Notes: a model not told the origin generated them from the sequence alone. A stretch of DNA of 64,000 bases from Pseudomonas rhizosphaerae (GCF_000761155.1 NZ_CP009533.1:4621001-4685000); one strand, 5' to 3'. Numbered from the stretch's first letter, positions 18,881 to 28,591 are shown. Translations and numbers: made by a program.

Positions 18881-20935
18881 TCAAGATTGCTTGGGTGTCC
18901 CCAGAGCCTTGAGGACGAACGCATATTCCAGCGCTACATCGCGCAGGCCCTGGTAGCGGCCACTCATGCCGCCATGCCCGGCGCCCAGTTCGGTCTTGAG
19001 CAGCAGCAGGTTGTCGTCGGTCTTGCTCGCGCGCAGGCGCGCCACCCACTTCGCGGCTTCCCAGTACTGCACGCGGCTGTCGTTGTAGCCGGCAATCACC
19101 AGCAGGTGCGGATAGGCCTGCGCCGCGACGTTCTCATACGGCGCATACGCCTTGATCCGCGCATGCACTTCCGGCTCCTGCGGGTTGCCCCACTCGTCGT
19201 ACTCGGTCACGGTCAGCGGCAGGTCGGGGTCGAGCATGGTGTTGAGCACGTCAACGAACGGCACCTCCGCCACTGCCGCCTGGAACAGCTCCGGACGCTG
19301 GTTCAAAACGGCGCCGATCAACAGGCCACCCGCGCTGCCGCCGCTGATCACCAACTGCTCGGCGCGGGTCAGACCCTGCTCGATCAGGTGTTCGGCGCAG
19401 GCGATGAAATCGCTGAACGTATTGCCCTTGTGTTCCTGCTTGCCGGCGCGATACCACGCCTCACCCAGCTCGCCGCCGCCACGCACGTGGGCGATGGCGA
19501 AGGCGATGCCACGGTCCAGCAAGCTCAAGCGCGCATGGGAAAACCACGGGTCCAGGCTCTCGCCATAGGCGCCGTAGCCGTACAGGTACAGGGGAGTGGC
19601 CTGCCCGGCGAAAGTTTTTTTAACCACCAGACTGATCGGTACCTGAGTGCCATCCGCAGCCGTGGCCCAGAGGCGTTGGCTGACATAATCGTCAGCGTCG
19701 AACGGCCCCAGCACCGGGGTCTGCTTGAGCACCACCTGGGCACCGTCACGCAGGCTCAACTGGCGCACCTGCCCAGGCCGATTGAGCGCCTCGTAGCGCA
19801 GGCGAATCTGCTCGCTGGGAAACTCGAGGCTGTCGGAGACATACAGGCTGTAGGCCGCATCCGGCAGCTGCACCGGATACGGCGCCAGCCCCTGGGCATG
19901 CACTTCGATGATCGGCAGGCCGCGCGCCCGCAGGCTCAGGATGAAGGCAGAGGCATTGAGCGTCACGCCTTCGAGCATGACCTCGTCACGGTGCGCGATC
20001 AGCGTTTGCCATTGCTCGCGGGTTGGCGCCACGCCGGTGTCGGTTGCCTGGTATAAGGCAAAATTGATACCCGCCTGGTTGCTGCGGATGAACCAGGTCC
20101 AGGCTCCGTCGAGCTGACCATGATCGGGGTAGTACTCGTGGTGCTCGACCCGCGGCGCCAGGCAGGCAAAATCGCCCGCGGGCTGATCGGCATCCAGCAC
20201 CCACGCTTCGCTGGTGGTCTTGCTGTTGAGCAGCAAGATCAACTGGCGCTCGGAACTGGAACGGTAGCAGTGCAGGAAAAAGCGCCCGTCGCGCTCTTCG
20301 AACACCTGTTCTGCGCCGTCGCGGCCCAAGGTGTGGCGGTGCAGTCGATGAGGGCGGTGGGTCTCGTCCAGTTCGCCGAAGAACAGGGTCTGGCTGTCGT
20401 TGGCCCAGGTCATGCTGCCGTCGCAATCGTCGAAGGGCAGTTCGACCACTGCATCGGTGGCCAGCTCCTTGACGAACAGTCGGTAGATCTCGTCGCCACT
20501 GGTGTCCAGGCTGTAGGCCAGGCGCTGGTGGTCGGGGCTGACGTTGAAAGCACCCATGGACAGGAAGCCGCCGCCTGCCAGCACGTTGGGATCCAGCAAC
20601 AACTGCTCCGACTGCTCGTCGACCTGGCTCGAGCCGTCGGCCGGACGTGCGCAACGATAGTGGCGCGGGTACTCGTCCCCGGCGGTGGTGCGGGTGTAGT
20701 ACAACCATGGCCCCCAGGGCGAGGCGAGGGACAGGTCGGTTTCGCGGATGCGCCCCTTGATTTCCTCGAACAGTTCCTCTCGCAGCTCGGCCTGATCGGC
20801 CAGTTGCGCTTCCTGCCAGGCGTTCTCGGCCTTGAGGTGGTCGAGCACGTCGGCATGGTCGCGCGTTTGCAGCCAGGCGTACGGGTCGGCGCCGGGGGCG
20901 ACATGGGCGATAGGGGCGGCGATGGGCTGGGACAT
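18881..20935 (-). CDS. ptrB: oligopeptidase B (S9 family)
   Basis: 684 residues from the ATG at 20935, with AAGAGAG upstream. Oligopeptidase B cleaves short peptides after Lys or Arg in the cytoplasm. The catalytic Ser is in ISGGSAGGLL, Asp in VIAGYNDSRVQYWE and His in ELGAGHGGMSGRY. The N-terminal beta-propeller has the usual PYAWLQTRDH, YPRHYRC and ILLLNSKTTSEAW. VRGGGELGEAWYRAGK is a further signature. Length agrees with protease II. It is divergent from the membrane protein gene at 21056. Confidence 0.94.
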   Translation of the reverse strand: MSQPIAAPIAHVAPGADPYAWLQTRDHADVLDHLKAENAWQEAQLADQAELREELFEEIKGRIRETDLSLASPWGPWLYYTRTTAGDEYPRHYRCARPADGSSQVDEQSEQLLLDPNVLAGGGFLSMGAFNVSPDHQRLAYSLDTSGDEIYRLFVKELATDAVVELPFDDCDGSMTWANDSQTLFFGELDETHRPHRLHRHTLGRDGAEQVFEERDGRFFLHCYRSSSERQLILLLNSKTTSEAWVLDADQPAGDFACLAPRVEHHEYYPDHGQLDGAWTWFIRSNQAGINFALYQATDTGVAPTREQWQTLIAHRDEVMLEGVTLNASAFILSLRARGLPIIEVHAQGLAPYPVQLPDAAYSLYVSDSLEFPSEQIRLRYEALNRPGQVRQLSLRDGAQVVLKQTPVLGPFDADDYVSQRLWATAADGTQVPISLVVKKTFAGQATPLYLYGYGAYGESLDPWFSHARLSLLDRGIAFAIAHVRGGGELGEAWYRAGKQEHKGNTFSDFIACAEHLIEQGLTRAEQLVISGGSAGGLLIGAVLNQRPELFQAAVAEVPFVDVLNTMLDPDLPLTVTEYDEWGNPQEPEVHARIKAYAPYENVAAQAYPHLLVIAGYNDSRVQYWEAAKWVARLRASKTDDNLLLLKTELGAGHGGMSGRYQGLRDVALEYAFVLKALGTPKQS

Positions 20936-21055
20936 GAGCGGCTCTCTTGGCGCGTGCGCTGGCGGCGCGTGCCGGTGGGGCACGACAACAGGAGCGCCGG
21001 GCAGGCGAAAAGCCGTTATCATAAGCGCCTATTTGCCTGCCATGCCACGGACACC

Positions 21056-21547
21056 ATGACCGAGAACGACTATTTCCTCGCCTGGGGTATCTACGCCTTC
21101 GCCGCCCTGGGCTGCATTCTGGTGTGGTTTCGCATCACCCGCTGGATGTGGCGCTACCTGCGCGAACCGTTGCGCGTGCTGGGCGTCGTGCTGCTGCTCA
21201 CGCCCACGGTGGTCGACCCGGCCCGCGACCTGCTGGCCCCGGCCGTGGCGATCAGTGCCCTCGAGCTGCTGTTCAAGATGGGTGGCAGCGCCTGGGGTGC
21301 GATTTCTGACCTGACCATGGCCGCAGTCATCGCCCTTGGCGTGTACATCGTCTTTGCCCTGGTCCGCCTGCCGTTCCTGCGCAAGGCCCAGGCTCGGCGC
21401 GCGGCGCAGGCCGAAACGGACGCCGCTGCGGCAGCCGCCCAGCGCGATGGCAACGACGAAACGTCTGTGCATCGCGCCGAAGAACGCGAAGAGCGTCGCG
21501 TGACCGCACCGCCGCGCGACAACCTGCGGGTCGAACCGCGCATCTGA
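21056..21547 (+). CDS. conserved membrane protein of unknown function
   Basis: 163 residues from ATG 21056. Two or three membrane segments (about 8-25, 42-58, 84-105) are followed by a highly charged, Ala/Arg/Glu-rich cytoplasmic tail (about 108-163). The segment LREPLRVLGVVLLLTPTVVDPARDLLAPA lies between the first two helices, shown here only in part as LTPTVVDPARDLLAP. I do not recognise a named family; related proteins occur in many Pseudomonas by memory. It precedes the amidotransferase gene by 27 bases and is probably cotranscribed with it. Confidence 0.75.
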   Translation: MTENDYFLAWGIYAFAALGCILVWFRITRWMWRYLREPLRVLGVVLLLTPTVVDPARDLLAPAVAISALELLFKMGGSAWGAISDLTMAAVIALGVYIVFALVRLPFLRKAQARRAAQAETDAAAAAAQRDGNDETSVHRAEEREERRVTAPPRDNLRVEPRI

Positions 21548-21574
21548 CCCTGTCCATCGTCTCGAGTACCGTGC

Positions 21575-22357
21575 ATGTGTGAACTTCTGGGCATGAGTGC
21601 CAACGTACCGACCGATATCGTTTTCAGCTTTACCGGCTTGATGCAGCGCGGCGGCCGTACCGGGCCGCATCGCGACGGCTGGGGCATTGCCTTCTATGAA
21701 GGCCGTGGCCTGCGCCTGTTCCAGGACCCGACCGCCAGCAGCGAATCGGAAGTGGCGCAGCTGGTGCAGCGCTATCCGATCAAGAGCGAAGTGGTCATCG
21801 GCCATATTCGCCAGGCCAACGTCGGCAAGGTCTGCCTGGCCAATACTCACCCCTTCGTGCGTGAGCTGTGGGGGCGCAACTGGTGCTTCGCCCACAACGG
21901 CCAACTGGCCGGTTTCGACCCGCGTGCCGATTTCTACCGCCCGGTGGGCGACACCGACAGCGAGGCGGCCTTCTGCGACCTGCTCAACCGCGTTCGCGAG
22001 TCCTTCCCCGAGCCCGTCGAATTCGAGCGCCTGCTACCGATCCTCGTCCAGGCCTGCGAGCAGTACCGCGGCCAGGGCGTGTTCAATTGCCTGCTCAGCG
22101 ACGGCGACTGGCTGTTCTGCTTCTGTTCGACCAAACTGGTGCACATTACCCGGCGGGCACCTTTCGGCCCGGCACGGCTCAAAGACGTGGACGTGATCGT
22201 GGATTTCCACGCCGAAACCACGCCTGACGATGTGGTGACGGTAATCGCCACCGAGCCGCTCACCGAGAACGAAACCTGGAACCGTTACGAGCCGGGCAAT
22301 TGGGGCCTGTGGCGCCAGGGCGAGTGTGTCGCCACAGGCCTTGTGCAGCCTGCCTAG
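21575..22357 (+). CDS. class II glutamine amidotransferase (YafJ-like)
   Basis: 260 residues beginning [14 protein letters not shown], so Cys2 becomes the N-terminal nucleophile after Met removal. [44 protein letters not shown] (positions 88-109) and [11 protein letters not shown] are the glutamine-site motifs of GATase type 2/4 proteins. In YafJ-like proteins no synthase partner domain is attached, and the acceptor is not well defined; a glutamine- or gamma-glutamyl-amide hydrolase is possible. Cytoplasmic. It lies between two small membrane-protein genes on the same strand. Confidence 0.88.
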   Translation: MCELLGMSANVPTDIVFSFTGLMQRGGRTGPHRDGWGIAFYEGRGLRLFQDPTASSESEVAQLVQRYPIKSEVVIGHIRQANVGKVCLANTHPFVRELWGRNWCFAHNGQLAGFDPRADFYRPVGDTDSEAAFCDLLNRVRESFPEPVEFERLLPILVQACEQYRGQGVFNCLLSDGDWLFCFCSTKLVHITRRAPFGPARLKDVDVIVDFHAETTPDDVVTVIATEPLTENETWNRYEPGNWGLWRQGECVATGLVQPA

Positions 22358-22408
22358 CGCAGTGTGGCGCCGTAAGCTTTGACAAAGAGAACGACTGAGA
22401 GAACCTGC

Positions 22409-22948
22409 ATGCTGCGAAGTTACCTGCGACTTGTGCTGTTTGCCATCGGCCTGCTGGTGGGCGTGCAAGTGCCTGGCGTGATCAACGACTACAGCCAGCG
22501 GGTCGAAGCCCACCGGCTCGAGGCGCAGCAGAGCCTGCGCGGTTTCAGCGAGACGGCCCAGCGTTTCTTCAATGGCGACCTGCAGGCACTGGTGGCGCAC
22601 TACCGCGCCAGCGAAGACCCGGTGTTCCGCAGCGACGCTGCCAGCATCGGCGCGTTGCTGGCGCGCAACCAGTTGCTGGAGCGCGAGTGGCTGGCGCTAC
22701 AGGGGCCCTGGTATGCGAAGGCGTGGCATGTGGTGGCCAAGGCCGATCCGCAACTGCGCCAGGAAACCTTGAACGGCTACAGCTATCAGGTGCTGCTCGC
22801 ACCCGAGGCGATCGCTTGGGGTATCGCTTGTGCGCTGCTGCTGGCCTGGGTCGTGGAGTGCATCGTGCTGTTCATCGGCTGGACCCTGTGGTTCGGCCGT
22901 CGCCGCGCTAAACCGGTGGCCGAACCTCTGGTACGCCGCGAGCGTTGA
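22409..22948 (+). CDS. DUF2937 family membrane protein
   Basis: 179 residues from ATG 22409, preceded by GAGAGAAC. One hydrophobic segment at the N-terminus (LRLVLFAIGLLVGVQVPG) and one near the C-terminus (WGIACALLLAWVVECIVLF) enclose about 110 residues that should be periplasmic, with helical DYSQRVEAHRLEAQQSLRGF (residues 32-51). This two-helix plan and the start MLRSYLRLVLF fit DUF2937. Function unknown. It ends 17 bases before a REP hairpin shared with the convergent VWA gene. Confidence 0.78.
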   Translation: MLRSYLRLVLFAIGLLVGVQVPGVINDYSQRVEAHRLEAQQSLRGFSETAQRFFNGDLQALVAHYRASEDPVFRSDAASIGALLARNQLLEREWLALQGPWYAKAWHVVAKADPQLRQETLNGYSYQVLLAPEAIAWGIACALLLAWVVECIVLFIGWTLWFGRRRAKPVAEPLVRRER

Positions 22949-22964
22949 TCGCTCCCCACCCGTC

Positions 22965-23012
22965 CTGTGGGAGCGGTCAGCGGCCGCGAAGAAAGCTTCG
23001 CGCAATCCACAG
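22965..23012. repeat. REP-like hairpin between convergent genes
   Basis: CTGTGG and CCACAG form outer arms, and CGCGAAG-AAAG-CTTCGCG an inner perfect 7-bp stem. The GTGGGAGCGG and CGCGAAG words relate it to REP family B. It lies between the converging genes at 22948 and 23021 and may stop transcription from either side. Confidence 0.7.
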
Positions 23013-23020
23013 AACAGCGA

Positions 23021-24199
23021 TCACTTGGCCAGATAGCGCATCCCGTCTTCCAACCCGCTCAAGGTCAGCGGGTACATGCGCTCCTCCACCAGCTCCCGAA
23101 TCAGGTGGGTGGAGGCCGTGTAGCCCCAGGTATTCTCCGGGTAAGGGTTGATCCAGATGAGCTTCTTGTAGGTCTGCACGAAACGCTGCAACCACACCAG
23201 CCCCGGTTCCTCGTTCCAGTGCTCGACACTGCCACCCGGATGAGTGATCTCATAGGGCGCCATGGCCGCATCGCCGATGAACACCACCTTGTAGTCGGCG
23301 CCGTACTTGTGCAGCAGGTCGTGGGTGCTGATGCGCTCGGCGTTGCGCCGGTGGTTGTCCTTCCAGACCGTTTCGTACACACAGTTGTGAAAGTAGAAAT
23401 ACTCCAGGTGCTTGAACTCGGTGCGACAGGCCGAGAACAACTCCTCGCAGACCTTCACATGGGCGTCCATCGAACCGCCGATGTCGAACAGCAGCAACAG
23501 CTTGACGTTGTTGCGCCGCTCGGGGCGCAGCTGGATGTTGAGCAAGCCGCCATCACGTGCGGTGTGGTCGATGGTGCCGTCGATGTCCAGCTCGTCTGCC
23601 GCACCCTGCCGAGCGAACTGGCGCAGTCGGCGCAGCGCTACCTTGATGTTGCGCGTGCCCAGTTCAACGCCGTCGTCCAGATTGCGGTACTCACGCTGGT
23701 CCCACACTTTGACCGCCTTGCCCTGACGTTCGCCGGCATCGCCCACGCGGATGCCTTCAGGGTGGTAGCCACCCGAACCGAACGGGCTGGTGCCACCGGT
23801 GCCGATCCACTTGCTGCCACCGGCGTGCCGGCCTTTCTGCTCTTCCAGGCGCTGCTTGAAGGCTTCGATCAGCTTGTCCAGCCCGCCCAGAGACTGAATC
23901 TGCGCGCGCTCCTCGGCGCTCAGCGAACGCTCGAACTCCTTGCGCAGCCATTCTTCCGGGATCAGCGCTTCAAGATGCTGATCGAGGTTCTGCAGGCCAT
24001 TGAAGTAGGCCGAAAACGCCCGGTCGAATTTGTCGAAGTGGCGTTCATCCTTGACCAGAATCGCCCGCGCCAGGAAGTAGAACTCGTCCATGTCGGCGAA
24101 CGTCACCCGTTGCTCCAGGGCGTTGATCAGGTCAAGCAACTCGCGCACCGACACCGGCACCTTGGCCGCGCGCATTTCATTGAACAGGTTGAGCAGCAT
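23021..24199 (-). CDS. VWA domain protein (CoxE-like), MoxR partner
   Basis: 392 residues. The N-terminal region (MLLNLFNEMRAAKVPVSVRE) and FYFLARAILVKDERHFDKFD belong to the CoxE-like family, and the VWA domain near 220-390 has a MIDAS-like LLFDIGGSMDAHVK, with TEFKHLEYFYFHNCVYETVW and KVVFIGDAAMAPYEI (shortened). Such proteins act with MoxR ATPases as chaperones that insert cofactors or assemble complexes. It is 31 bases downstream of the MoxR gene on the same strand, so the pair is an operon. The client is unknown, and no obvious metalloenzyme is adjacent. Confidence 0.87.
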   Translation of the reverse strand: MLLNLFNEMRAAKVPVSVRELLDLINALEQRVTFADMDEFYFLARAILVKDERHFDKFDRAFSAYFNGLQNLDQHLEALIPEEWLRKEFERSLSAEERAQIQSLGGLDKLIEAFKQRLEEQKGRHAGGSKWIGTGGTSPFGSGGYHPEGIRVGDAGERQGKAVKVWDQREYRNLDDGVELGTRNIKVALRRLRQFARQGAADELDIDGTIDHTARDGGLLNIQLRPERRNNVKLLLLFDIGGSMDAHVKVCEELFSACRTEFKHLEYFYFHNCVYETVWKDNHRRNAERISTHDLLHKYGADYKVVFIGDAAMAPYEITHPGGSVEHWNEEPGLVWLQRFVQTYKKLIWINPYPENTWGYTASTHLIRELVEERMYPLTLSGLEDGMRYLAK

Positions 24200-24230
24200 G
24201 GCGGACGCCCTCGCAGTCGGAAAGAGGGAA

Positions 24231-25076
24231 TCAGCGGTTGCCGCGCCGACTCATGAAGGCCAGGCGTTCGAGAAGCTGCACGTCCTGTTCGTTCTTGACC
24301 AGGGCACCGGCCAGCGGTGGAATGGCCTTGGTCGGATCGCGTTCGCGCAGCACCGCTTCGCCAATGTTGTCGGCCATCAACAGCTTGAGCCAGTCGACCA
24401 GCTCGGAGGTGGAGGGCTTCTTCTTCAGGCCCGGCACCTTGCGTACATCGAAGAAGACGTCCAGCGCTTCGGCCACCAGGGTTTTCTTGATGTCGGGGTA
24501 GTGCACGTCGACGATGCGTTGCAGCGTCGCGCGGTCGGGAAAGGCGATGTAGTGGAAGAAGCAGCGACGCAGGAACGCATCGGGCAGCTCTTTCTCGTTG
24601 TTGGAGGTAATGATGATGATCGGGCGATGGCGGGCCTTGATGGTTTCGTCGGTCTCGTAGACGTAGAACTCCATCTTGTCGAGTTCCTGCAGCAGGTCGT
24701 TGGGGAACTCGATATCGGCCTTGTCGATTTCGTCGATGAGCAGGATGACCCGCTCGTCTGCCTCGAAGGCTTCCCACAGCTTGCCTTTTTTCAGGTAGTT
24801 GCGCACGTCGTGGACCTTGTCTACGCCCAGCTGGGAATCGCGCAGGCGGCTGACCGCGTCGTACTCGTACAGGCCCTGGTGGGCTTTGGTGGTGGACTTG
24901 ATATGCCAGGTGATCAGCCGCGCACCGAAGGACTCGGCCAGTTGCTCGGCGAGCATGGTCTTGCCGGTGCCCGGCTCGCCCTTGACCAGCAGGGGCCGCT
25001 GCAGGGTGATCGCGGCATTGACCGCCAGCTTCAGGTCGTCGGTGGCAACGTAGGCGGGGGTGCCTTCGAACTTCAT
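24231..25076 (-). CDS. MoxR family AAA+ ATPase
   Basis: 281 residues from ATG 25076 (MKFEGTPAYVATDDLKLAVN); a longer in-frame frame upstream runs through a REP element and is not coding. Walker A is GEPGTGKTMLAEQ, Walker B VILLIDEIDKADIEF, sensor 1 IIIITSNNEKELPDAFLRR. The ATPase probably forms a hexamer and works with the VWA protein encoded just downstream. Upstream lies a REP pair, so the promoter must be in the short stretch between it and the ATG. Confidence 0.92.
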   Translation of the reverse strand: MKFEGTPAYVATDDLKLAVNAAITLQRPLLVKGEPGTGKTMLAEQLAESFGARLITWHIKSTTKAHQGLYEYDAVSRLRDSQLGVDKVHDVRNYLKKGKLWEAFEADERVILLIDEIDKADIEFPNDLLQELDKMEFYVYETDETIKARHRPIIIITSNNEKELPDAFLRRCFFHYIAFPDRATLQRIVDVHYPDIKKTLVAEALDVFFDVRKVPGLKKKPSTSELVDWLKLLMADNIGEAVLRERDPTKAIPPLAGALVKNEQDVQLLERLAFMSRRGNR

Positions 25077-25154
25077 GGGGCTGTCCTCGGTGATCAAGAG
25101 TGGGGGTCGACTATATAGCGCGGTGAGCTGTTTGTGGTGGGTCAGACAGGGCCC

Positions 25155-25239
25155 CTTCGCGGGCAGAGGGCTCGGCCGCCCGCCCCGCTCCCACAGGGGG
25201 CGGTGCAAACTCTGTGGGAGCGGGTCTCTGCCCGCGAAG
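25155..25239. repeat. REP pair, family B (inverted)
   Basis: Perfect 14-bp outer arms CTTCGCGGGCAGAG (25155-25168) and CTCTGCCCGCGAAG (25226-25239) and 10-bp inner arms GCTCCCACAG (25187-25196) and CTGTGGGAGC (25212-25221). This is two REP units facing each other. They lie between the DUF748 gene and the MoxR gene, both on the minus strand. Confidence 0.92.
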
Positions 25240-25260
25240 AGGCCGGTCCTGCCACCCACC

Positions 25261-26337
25261 TCATTCCTGTTTGGGCGGCGCCTGTTCATAGCGGGCATTG
25301 AAGGCGCGCACGAACCCATTGCGCAGGATCTGCCAGAAGGCCTGCAATGGGCTGATGTCCTGGCGATGCACATTGCCGCTGAGTTCGACCCGGGTCGCGA
25401 ACTGGTTCTGCGACTGATTCTTCAGCACCGTCTCGGTCCCACCCACCACGGCTTCCCAGATCGAACGGAAGAAACCCTTGTCCTTGTTTTCCACGTCCTG
25501 CTGCCAATTGAACACGTCGACGTTGTGCAACAGCGGTTTGATGTAGCCACTCAGACGGGCATTGTCGGCATCCGCCTCGATCACGATATCGCCAGTGCCG
25601 GCGTTGAAATCGAACTTGCCGTAGGCACTGGAGAAATCGTTCAGCCGGCGCAGCTCGACGCCCGTCGCTCGCAGGCGGAACTCGAAATCTTCGAAGTTGC
25701 TGAATGGATCGAACGTGGCGGTGCTTTCCACCGGCGCCTGGCCGAACAGCTTGGCCTGGCCCTCGAAACGCGCATCGCGCTTGCCTTCCAGGTCTTCCAC
25801 ATTGGTCAGGTTGTACAGGCTGGCATTGACCTGGTTGGCGCTGATGTTGACCTGTGGTTTGGACGAGAAATTGCGGAAGCTGATCTTGCCGTCGTTCACC
25901 CGCACCTCGTTCAAGGTGATCGGCAGCAGCTTGTTCATCTGGTCGCGCCAGTCGGTGCCGGCACCGGTCTGGGTGGCCTGTTTGTTGGCGCCACCGTCGA
26001 CGAAGTTCAGCTCCGGGCGCAGGAATTCCACCCGTGCCACCACCGCGTGGTCGTACCACAGGGCGTGCCAGCTCACCGCGATGTCGATCACCGGCGCGTC
26101 GAGCAGCGGTACCGGCACCTTGCCGCTGGTCTTGATGATCTGCAGGCCATTGACCTGATAGGCGCCGCGCCACCAGGCCAAGTCGACGTCGCTGACGCGG
26201 CCCTTGTAGTCGCCCATGTCGGCCAGCTTGTCGTTCAGGTAGTCGCGCACGAGGTAGGGCAGGGCGATGTGTAGGGCGAGCACCAATACGACCAGGCCGG
26301 TCAGGGTCCAGAGCGGCCAGCTGTAGCGACGTTTCAT
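25261..26337 (-). CDS. DUF748 domain (AsmA-like) envelope protein
   Basis: 358 residues from ATG 26337 with GGGAG upstream. An N-terminal membrane anchor (WTLTGLVVLVLALHIALPYL) is followed by a periplasmic beta-rich domain with LNDKLADMGDYKGRVSDVDL, GAYQVNGLQIIK, LNFVDGG and ITLNEVRVNDGKISFRNF, the DUF748 signature. Related AsmA/TamB-type proteins are elongated beta-structures that may carry lipids between membranes; DUF748 function itself is unproved. It is divergent from cysK with 123 bases between starts. Confidence 0.85.
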   Translation of the reverse strand: MKRRYSWPLWTLTGLVVLVLALHIALPYLVRDYLNDKLADMGDYKGRVSDVDLAWWRGAYQVNGLQIIKTSGKVPVPLLDAPVIDIAVSWHALWYDHAVVARVEFLRPELNFVDGGANKQATQTGAGTDWRDQMNKLLPITLNEVRVNDGKISFRNFSSKPQVNISANQVNASLYNLTNVEDLEGKRDARFEGQAKLFGQAPVESTATFDPFSNFEDFEFRLRATGVELRRLNDFSSAYGKFDFNAGTGDIVIEADADNARLSGYIKPLLHNVDVFNWQQDVENKDKGFFRSIWEAVVGGTETVLKNQSQNQFATRVELSGNVHRQDISPLQAFWQILRNGFVRAFNARYEQAPPKQE

Positions 26338-26460
26338 GGCAGAATCTCCCGAACGATAGTTAGCCATTGACTGTCCACAGTCTCATCCGTTCGCTGGACG
26401 CGCCCCCATCGCGGGCTTAACCTTGGATTTTTCCTGCTGCAGCACAAGGACCTTTTCGCC

Positions 26461-27435
26461 ATGAGCCGCATTTACGCCGACAACGCCCACTCCATCGGCA
26501 ACACGCCGCTGGTGCAGATCAACCGCATCGGCCCGCGTGGGGTGACCCTGCTGGCCAAGATCGAGGGGCGCAACCCCGGCTACTCGGTCAAGTGCCGCAT
26601 CGGCGCGAACATGATCTGGGATGCGGAAAGCTCGGGCAAGCTCAAGCCGGGCATGACCATCGTCGAGCCGACCTCGGGCAATACCGGCATCGGCCTGGCC
26701 TTCGTGGCCGCCGCGCGCGGTTACAAGCTGATGTTGACCATGCCCGCCTCCATGAGCCTGGAGCGGCGCAAGGTGCTCAAGGCACTGGGTGCCGAACTGG
26801 TCCTGACCGAGCCGGCCAAGGGCATGAAAGGTGCCATCGAAAAGGCCGGCGAGATCGTCGCCAGCGACCCCGAGCTGTATTTCATGCCGCAGCAGTTCGA
26901 CAACCCGGCCAACCCGGCCATCCATGAGAAGACCACCGGCCCGGAGATCTGGAACGACACCGACGGTGCCGTCGATGTGTTGGTGGCGGGCGTGGGCACT
27001 GGCGGTACCATCACGGGTATCTCGCGGTACATCAAGCAGGTCCAGGGCAAGCCGATCCTCAGCGTTGCGGTCGAGCCATTGGGTTCGCCGATCATCACCC
27101 AGGCCATGGCCGGGCAGGACATCACCCCTGCACCGCACAAGATCCAGGGCATCGGCGCCGGTTTCATTCCCAAGAACCTCGACTTGTCGCTGGTGGACCG
27201 TGTGGAGCTGGTCAGCGACGACGAAGCCAAGGCCATGGCGCTGCGCCTGATGCAGGAAGAGGGCATTCTGTGCGGCATTTCCTGTGGCGCCGCCATGGCA
27301 GCGGCGGCCAGGCTGGCGGAGAAGCCGGAAATGCAGGGCAAGACCATCGTGGTGATCCTGCCCGATTCGGGCGAGCGCTACCTGTCGAGCATGCTCTTCA
27401 GCGACCTGTTCACCGAGACCGAACTGCAAGCCTGA
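26461..27435 (+). CDS. cysK: cysteine synthase A (O-acetylserine sulfhydrylase)
   Basis: 324 residues, ATG preceded by AAGGA. The enzyme joins O-acetyl-L-serine and sulfide to make cysteine with PLP. The PLP lysine is K44 in [14 protein letters not shown], the substrate loop is PTSGNTGIG (70-78), and the phosphate-binding [10 protein letters not shown] follows near 176-185. C-terminal [15 protein letters not shown] is typical. CysM is shorter and has a different C-terminus, so CysK is preferred. Stand-alone gene. Confidence 0.95.
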   Translation: MSRIYADNAHSIGNTPLVQINRIGPRGVTLLAKIEGRNPGYSVKCRIGANMIWDAESSGKLKPGMTIVEPTSGNTGIGLAFVAAARGYKLMLTMPASMSLERRKVLKALGAELVLTEPAKGMKGAIEKAGEIVASDPELYFMPQQFDNPANPAIHEKTTGPEIWNDTDGAVDVLVAGVGTGGTITGISRYIKQVQGKPILSVAVEPLGSPIITQAMAGQDITPAPHKIQGIGAGFIPKNLDLSLVDRVELVSDDEAKAMALRLMQEEGILCGISCGAAMAAAARLAEKPEMQGKTIVVILPDSGERYLSSMLFSDLFTETELQA

Positions 27436-27560
27436 TGGCTGTGCTGTAGAGGCGGGCAGTGGCTGCGACGCCGCTGTGCCGACCGCTGCCCCGCGCCTTT
27501 CATTTCCAGCCGGGCCCCCAGGGTTTATCATGGCGCACTGCCCATTCGAGGATCCGCTCC

Positions 27561-28499
27561 ATGACCCTTTCCTTCGCCGCCAAGGCCGCCGTGCTGTTGC
27601 TGTTCATCGGCAGCACGCTCTACGTGCACTTGCGTGGCAAGGCGCGTCTGCCGGTGTTGCGCCAGTTCGTCAACCATTCCGCCTTGTTCGCGCCCTACAA
27701 CGCTTTGATGTACCTGTTCTCCAGCGTGCCGTCCAAACCCTATCTGGACCGCAGCAAGTTCCCTGAACTGGATGTGCTCAAGGACAACTGGCAGGTCATC
27801 CGCGACGAAGCCATGCACCTGTTCGACGAGGGCTATATCCGCGCTGCCGAGAAGAACAACGACGCCGGCTTCGGTTCGTTCTTCAAGAAAGGCTGGAAGC
27901 GTTTCTACCTCAAGTGGTACGACAAATCCCTGCCATCGGCCAACGCGCTATGCCCACGCACCGTGGAGTTGGTCAACAGCATTCCCAACGTCAAAGGCGC
28001 CATGTTCGCGCTGTTGCCGGGCGGCAGCCACCTGAACCCGCACCGCGACCCGTTCGCCGGGTCGCTGCGCTACCACCTGGGCCTGTCGACGCCCAACTCC
28101 GACGCCTGCCGCATTTTCGTCGACGGCCAGGAGTACGCCTGGCGTGATGGCGACGATGTGATGTTCGACGAGACCTATGTGCACTGGGTCAAGAACGAGA
28201 CCGAGCACACCCGGGTCATCCTCTTCTGTGATATCGAGCGGCCGTTGAACAATCGCTTCATGGCGGGCCTGAACAAGCGCGTCAGCGCCTTTCTGGGCCG
28301 CGCCACCGCACCGCAGAACCTGGACGACGAGCGCGTCGGCGGCATCAACCAGGCCTACGCCTGGAGCAAGACCTTCAGCGATCGCTTCAGCGGCAAGGTC
28401 AAACAGTTCAAGCGCGCCAACCCCAAAGCCTACCGCGTCCTGCGCCCGGTGCTGGCGGTGGTGGTGCTGACTGCATTGGGGTATTGGCTGTTTGGTTAA
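27561..28499 (+). CDS. lpxO: lipid A hydroxylase LpxO (aspartyl/asparaginyl beta-hydroxylase family)
   Basis: 312 residues from ATG 27561. LpxO is an Fe(II)/2-oxoglutarate dioxygenase that 2-hydroxylates the secondary acyl chain of lipid A. An N-terminal membrane segment (AAKAAVLLLFIGSTLYVHL) is followed by the hydroxylase domain with LLPGGSHLNPHRDPFAGSLR (residues 151-170; H161, D163), RYHLGL, and VHWVKNETEHTRVILFCDIE (H208, R218 as metal and 2-oxoglutarate ligands by family). A second hydrophobic segment closes the protein (VLRPVLAVVVLTALGYWLFG). Length and double anchor fit LpxO. It lies alone between cysK and a REP pair. Confidence 0.88.
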   Translation: MTLSFAAKAAVLLLFIGSTLYVHLRGKARLPVLRQFVNHSALFAPYNALMYLFSSVPSKPYLDRSKFPELDVLKDNWQVIRDEAMHLFDEGYIRAAEKNNDAGFGSFFKKGWKRFYLKWYDKSLPSANALCPRTVELVNSIPNVKGAMFALLPGGSHLNPHRDPFAGSLRYHLGLSTPNSDACRIFVDGQEYAWRDGDDVMFDETYVHWVKNETEHTRVILFCDIERPLNNRFMAGLNKRVSAFLGRATAPQNLDDERVGGINQAYAWSKTFSDRFSGKVKQFKRANPKAYRVLRPVLAVVVLTALGYWLFG

Positions 28500-28540
28500 T
28501 CATTAAGGCCCTTTCACCGCCTTCGCCGCCCTACGCGCAA

Positions 28541-28591
28541 GCCCGCTCCCACGAGGGTTTTTCGAGTTGCGAGAATCGTGTGGGAGCGGGC
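28541..28591. repeat. REP pair, family B (inverted)
   Basis: GCCCGCTCCCAC (28541-28552) and GTGGGAGCGGGC (28580-28591) are perfect 12-bp arms, extended on the right by CTCTGCCCGCGAAG. The same words build the element at 25155-25239. It lies between lpxO and the receptor gene. Confidence 0.88.

Noticed and set aside
25077..25373. N-terminal extension of the MoxR frame
   Set aside because: It reads through the REP pair; the family's own start is at 25076.
25155..28591. Possible CRISPR array from repeated GC-rich units
   Set aside because: The units are inverted palindromes at irregular distances between genes, with genes between them and no cas genes; they are REP elements.
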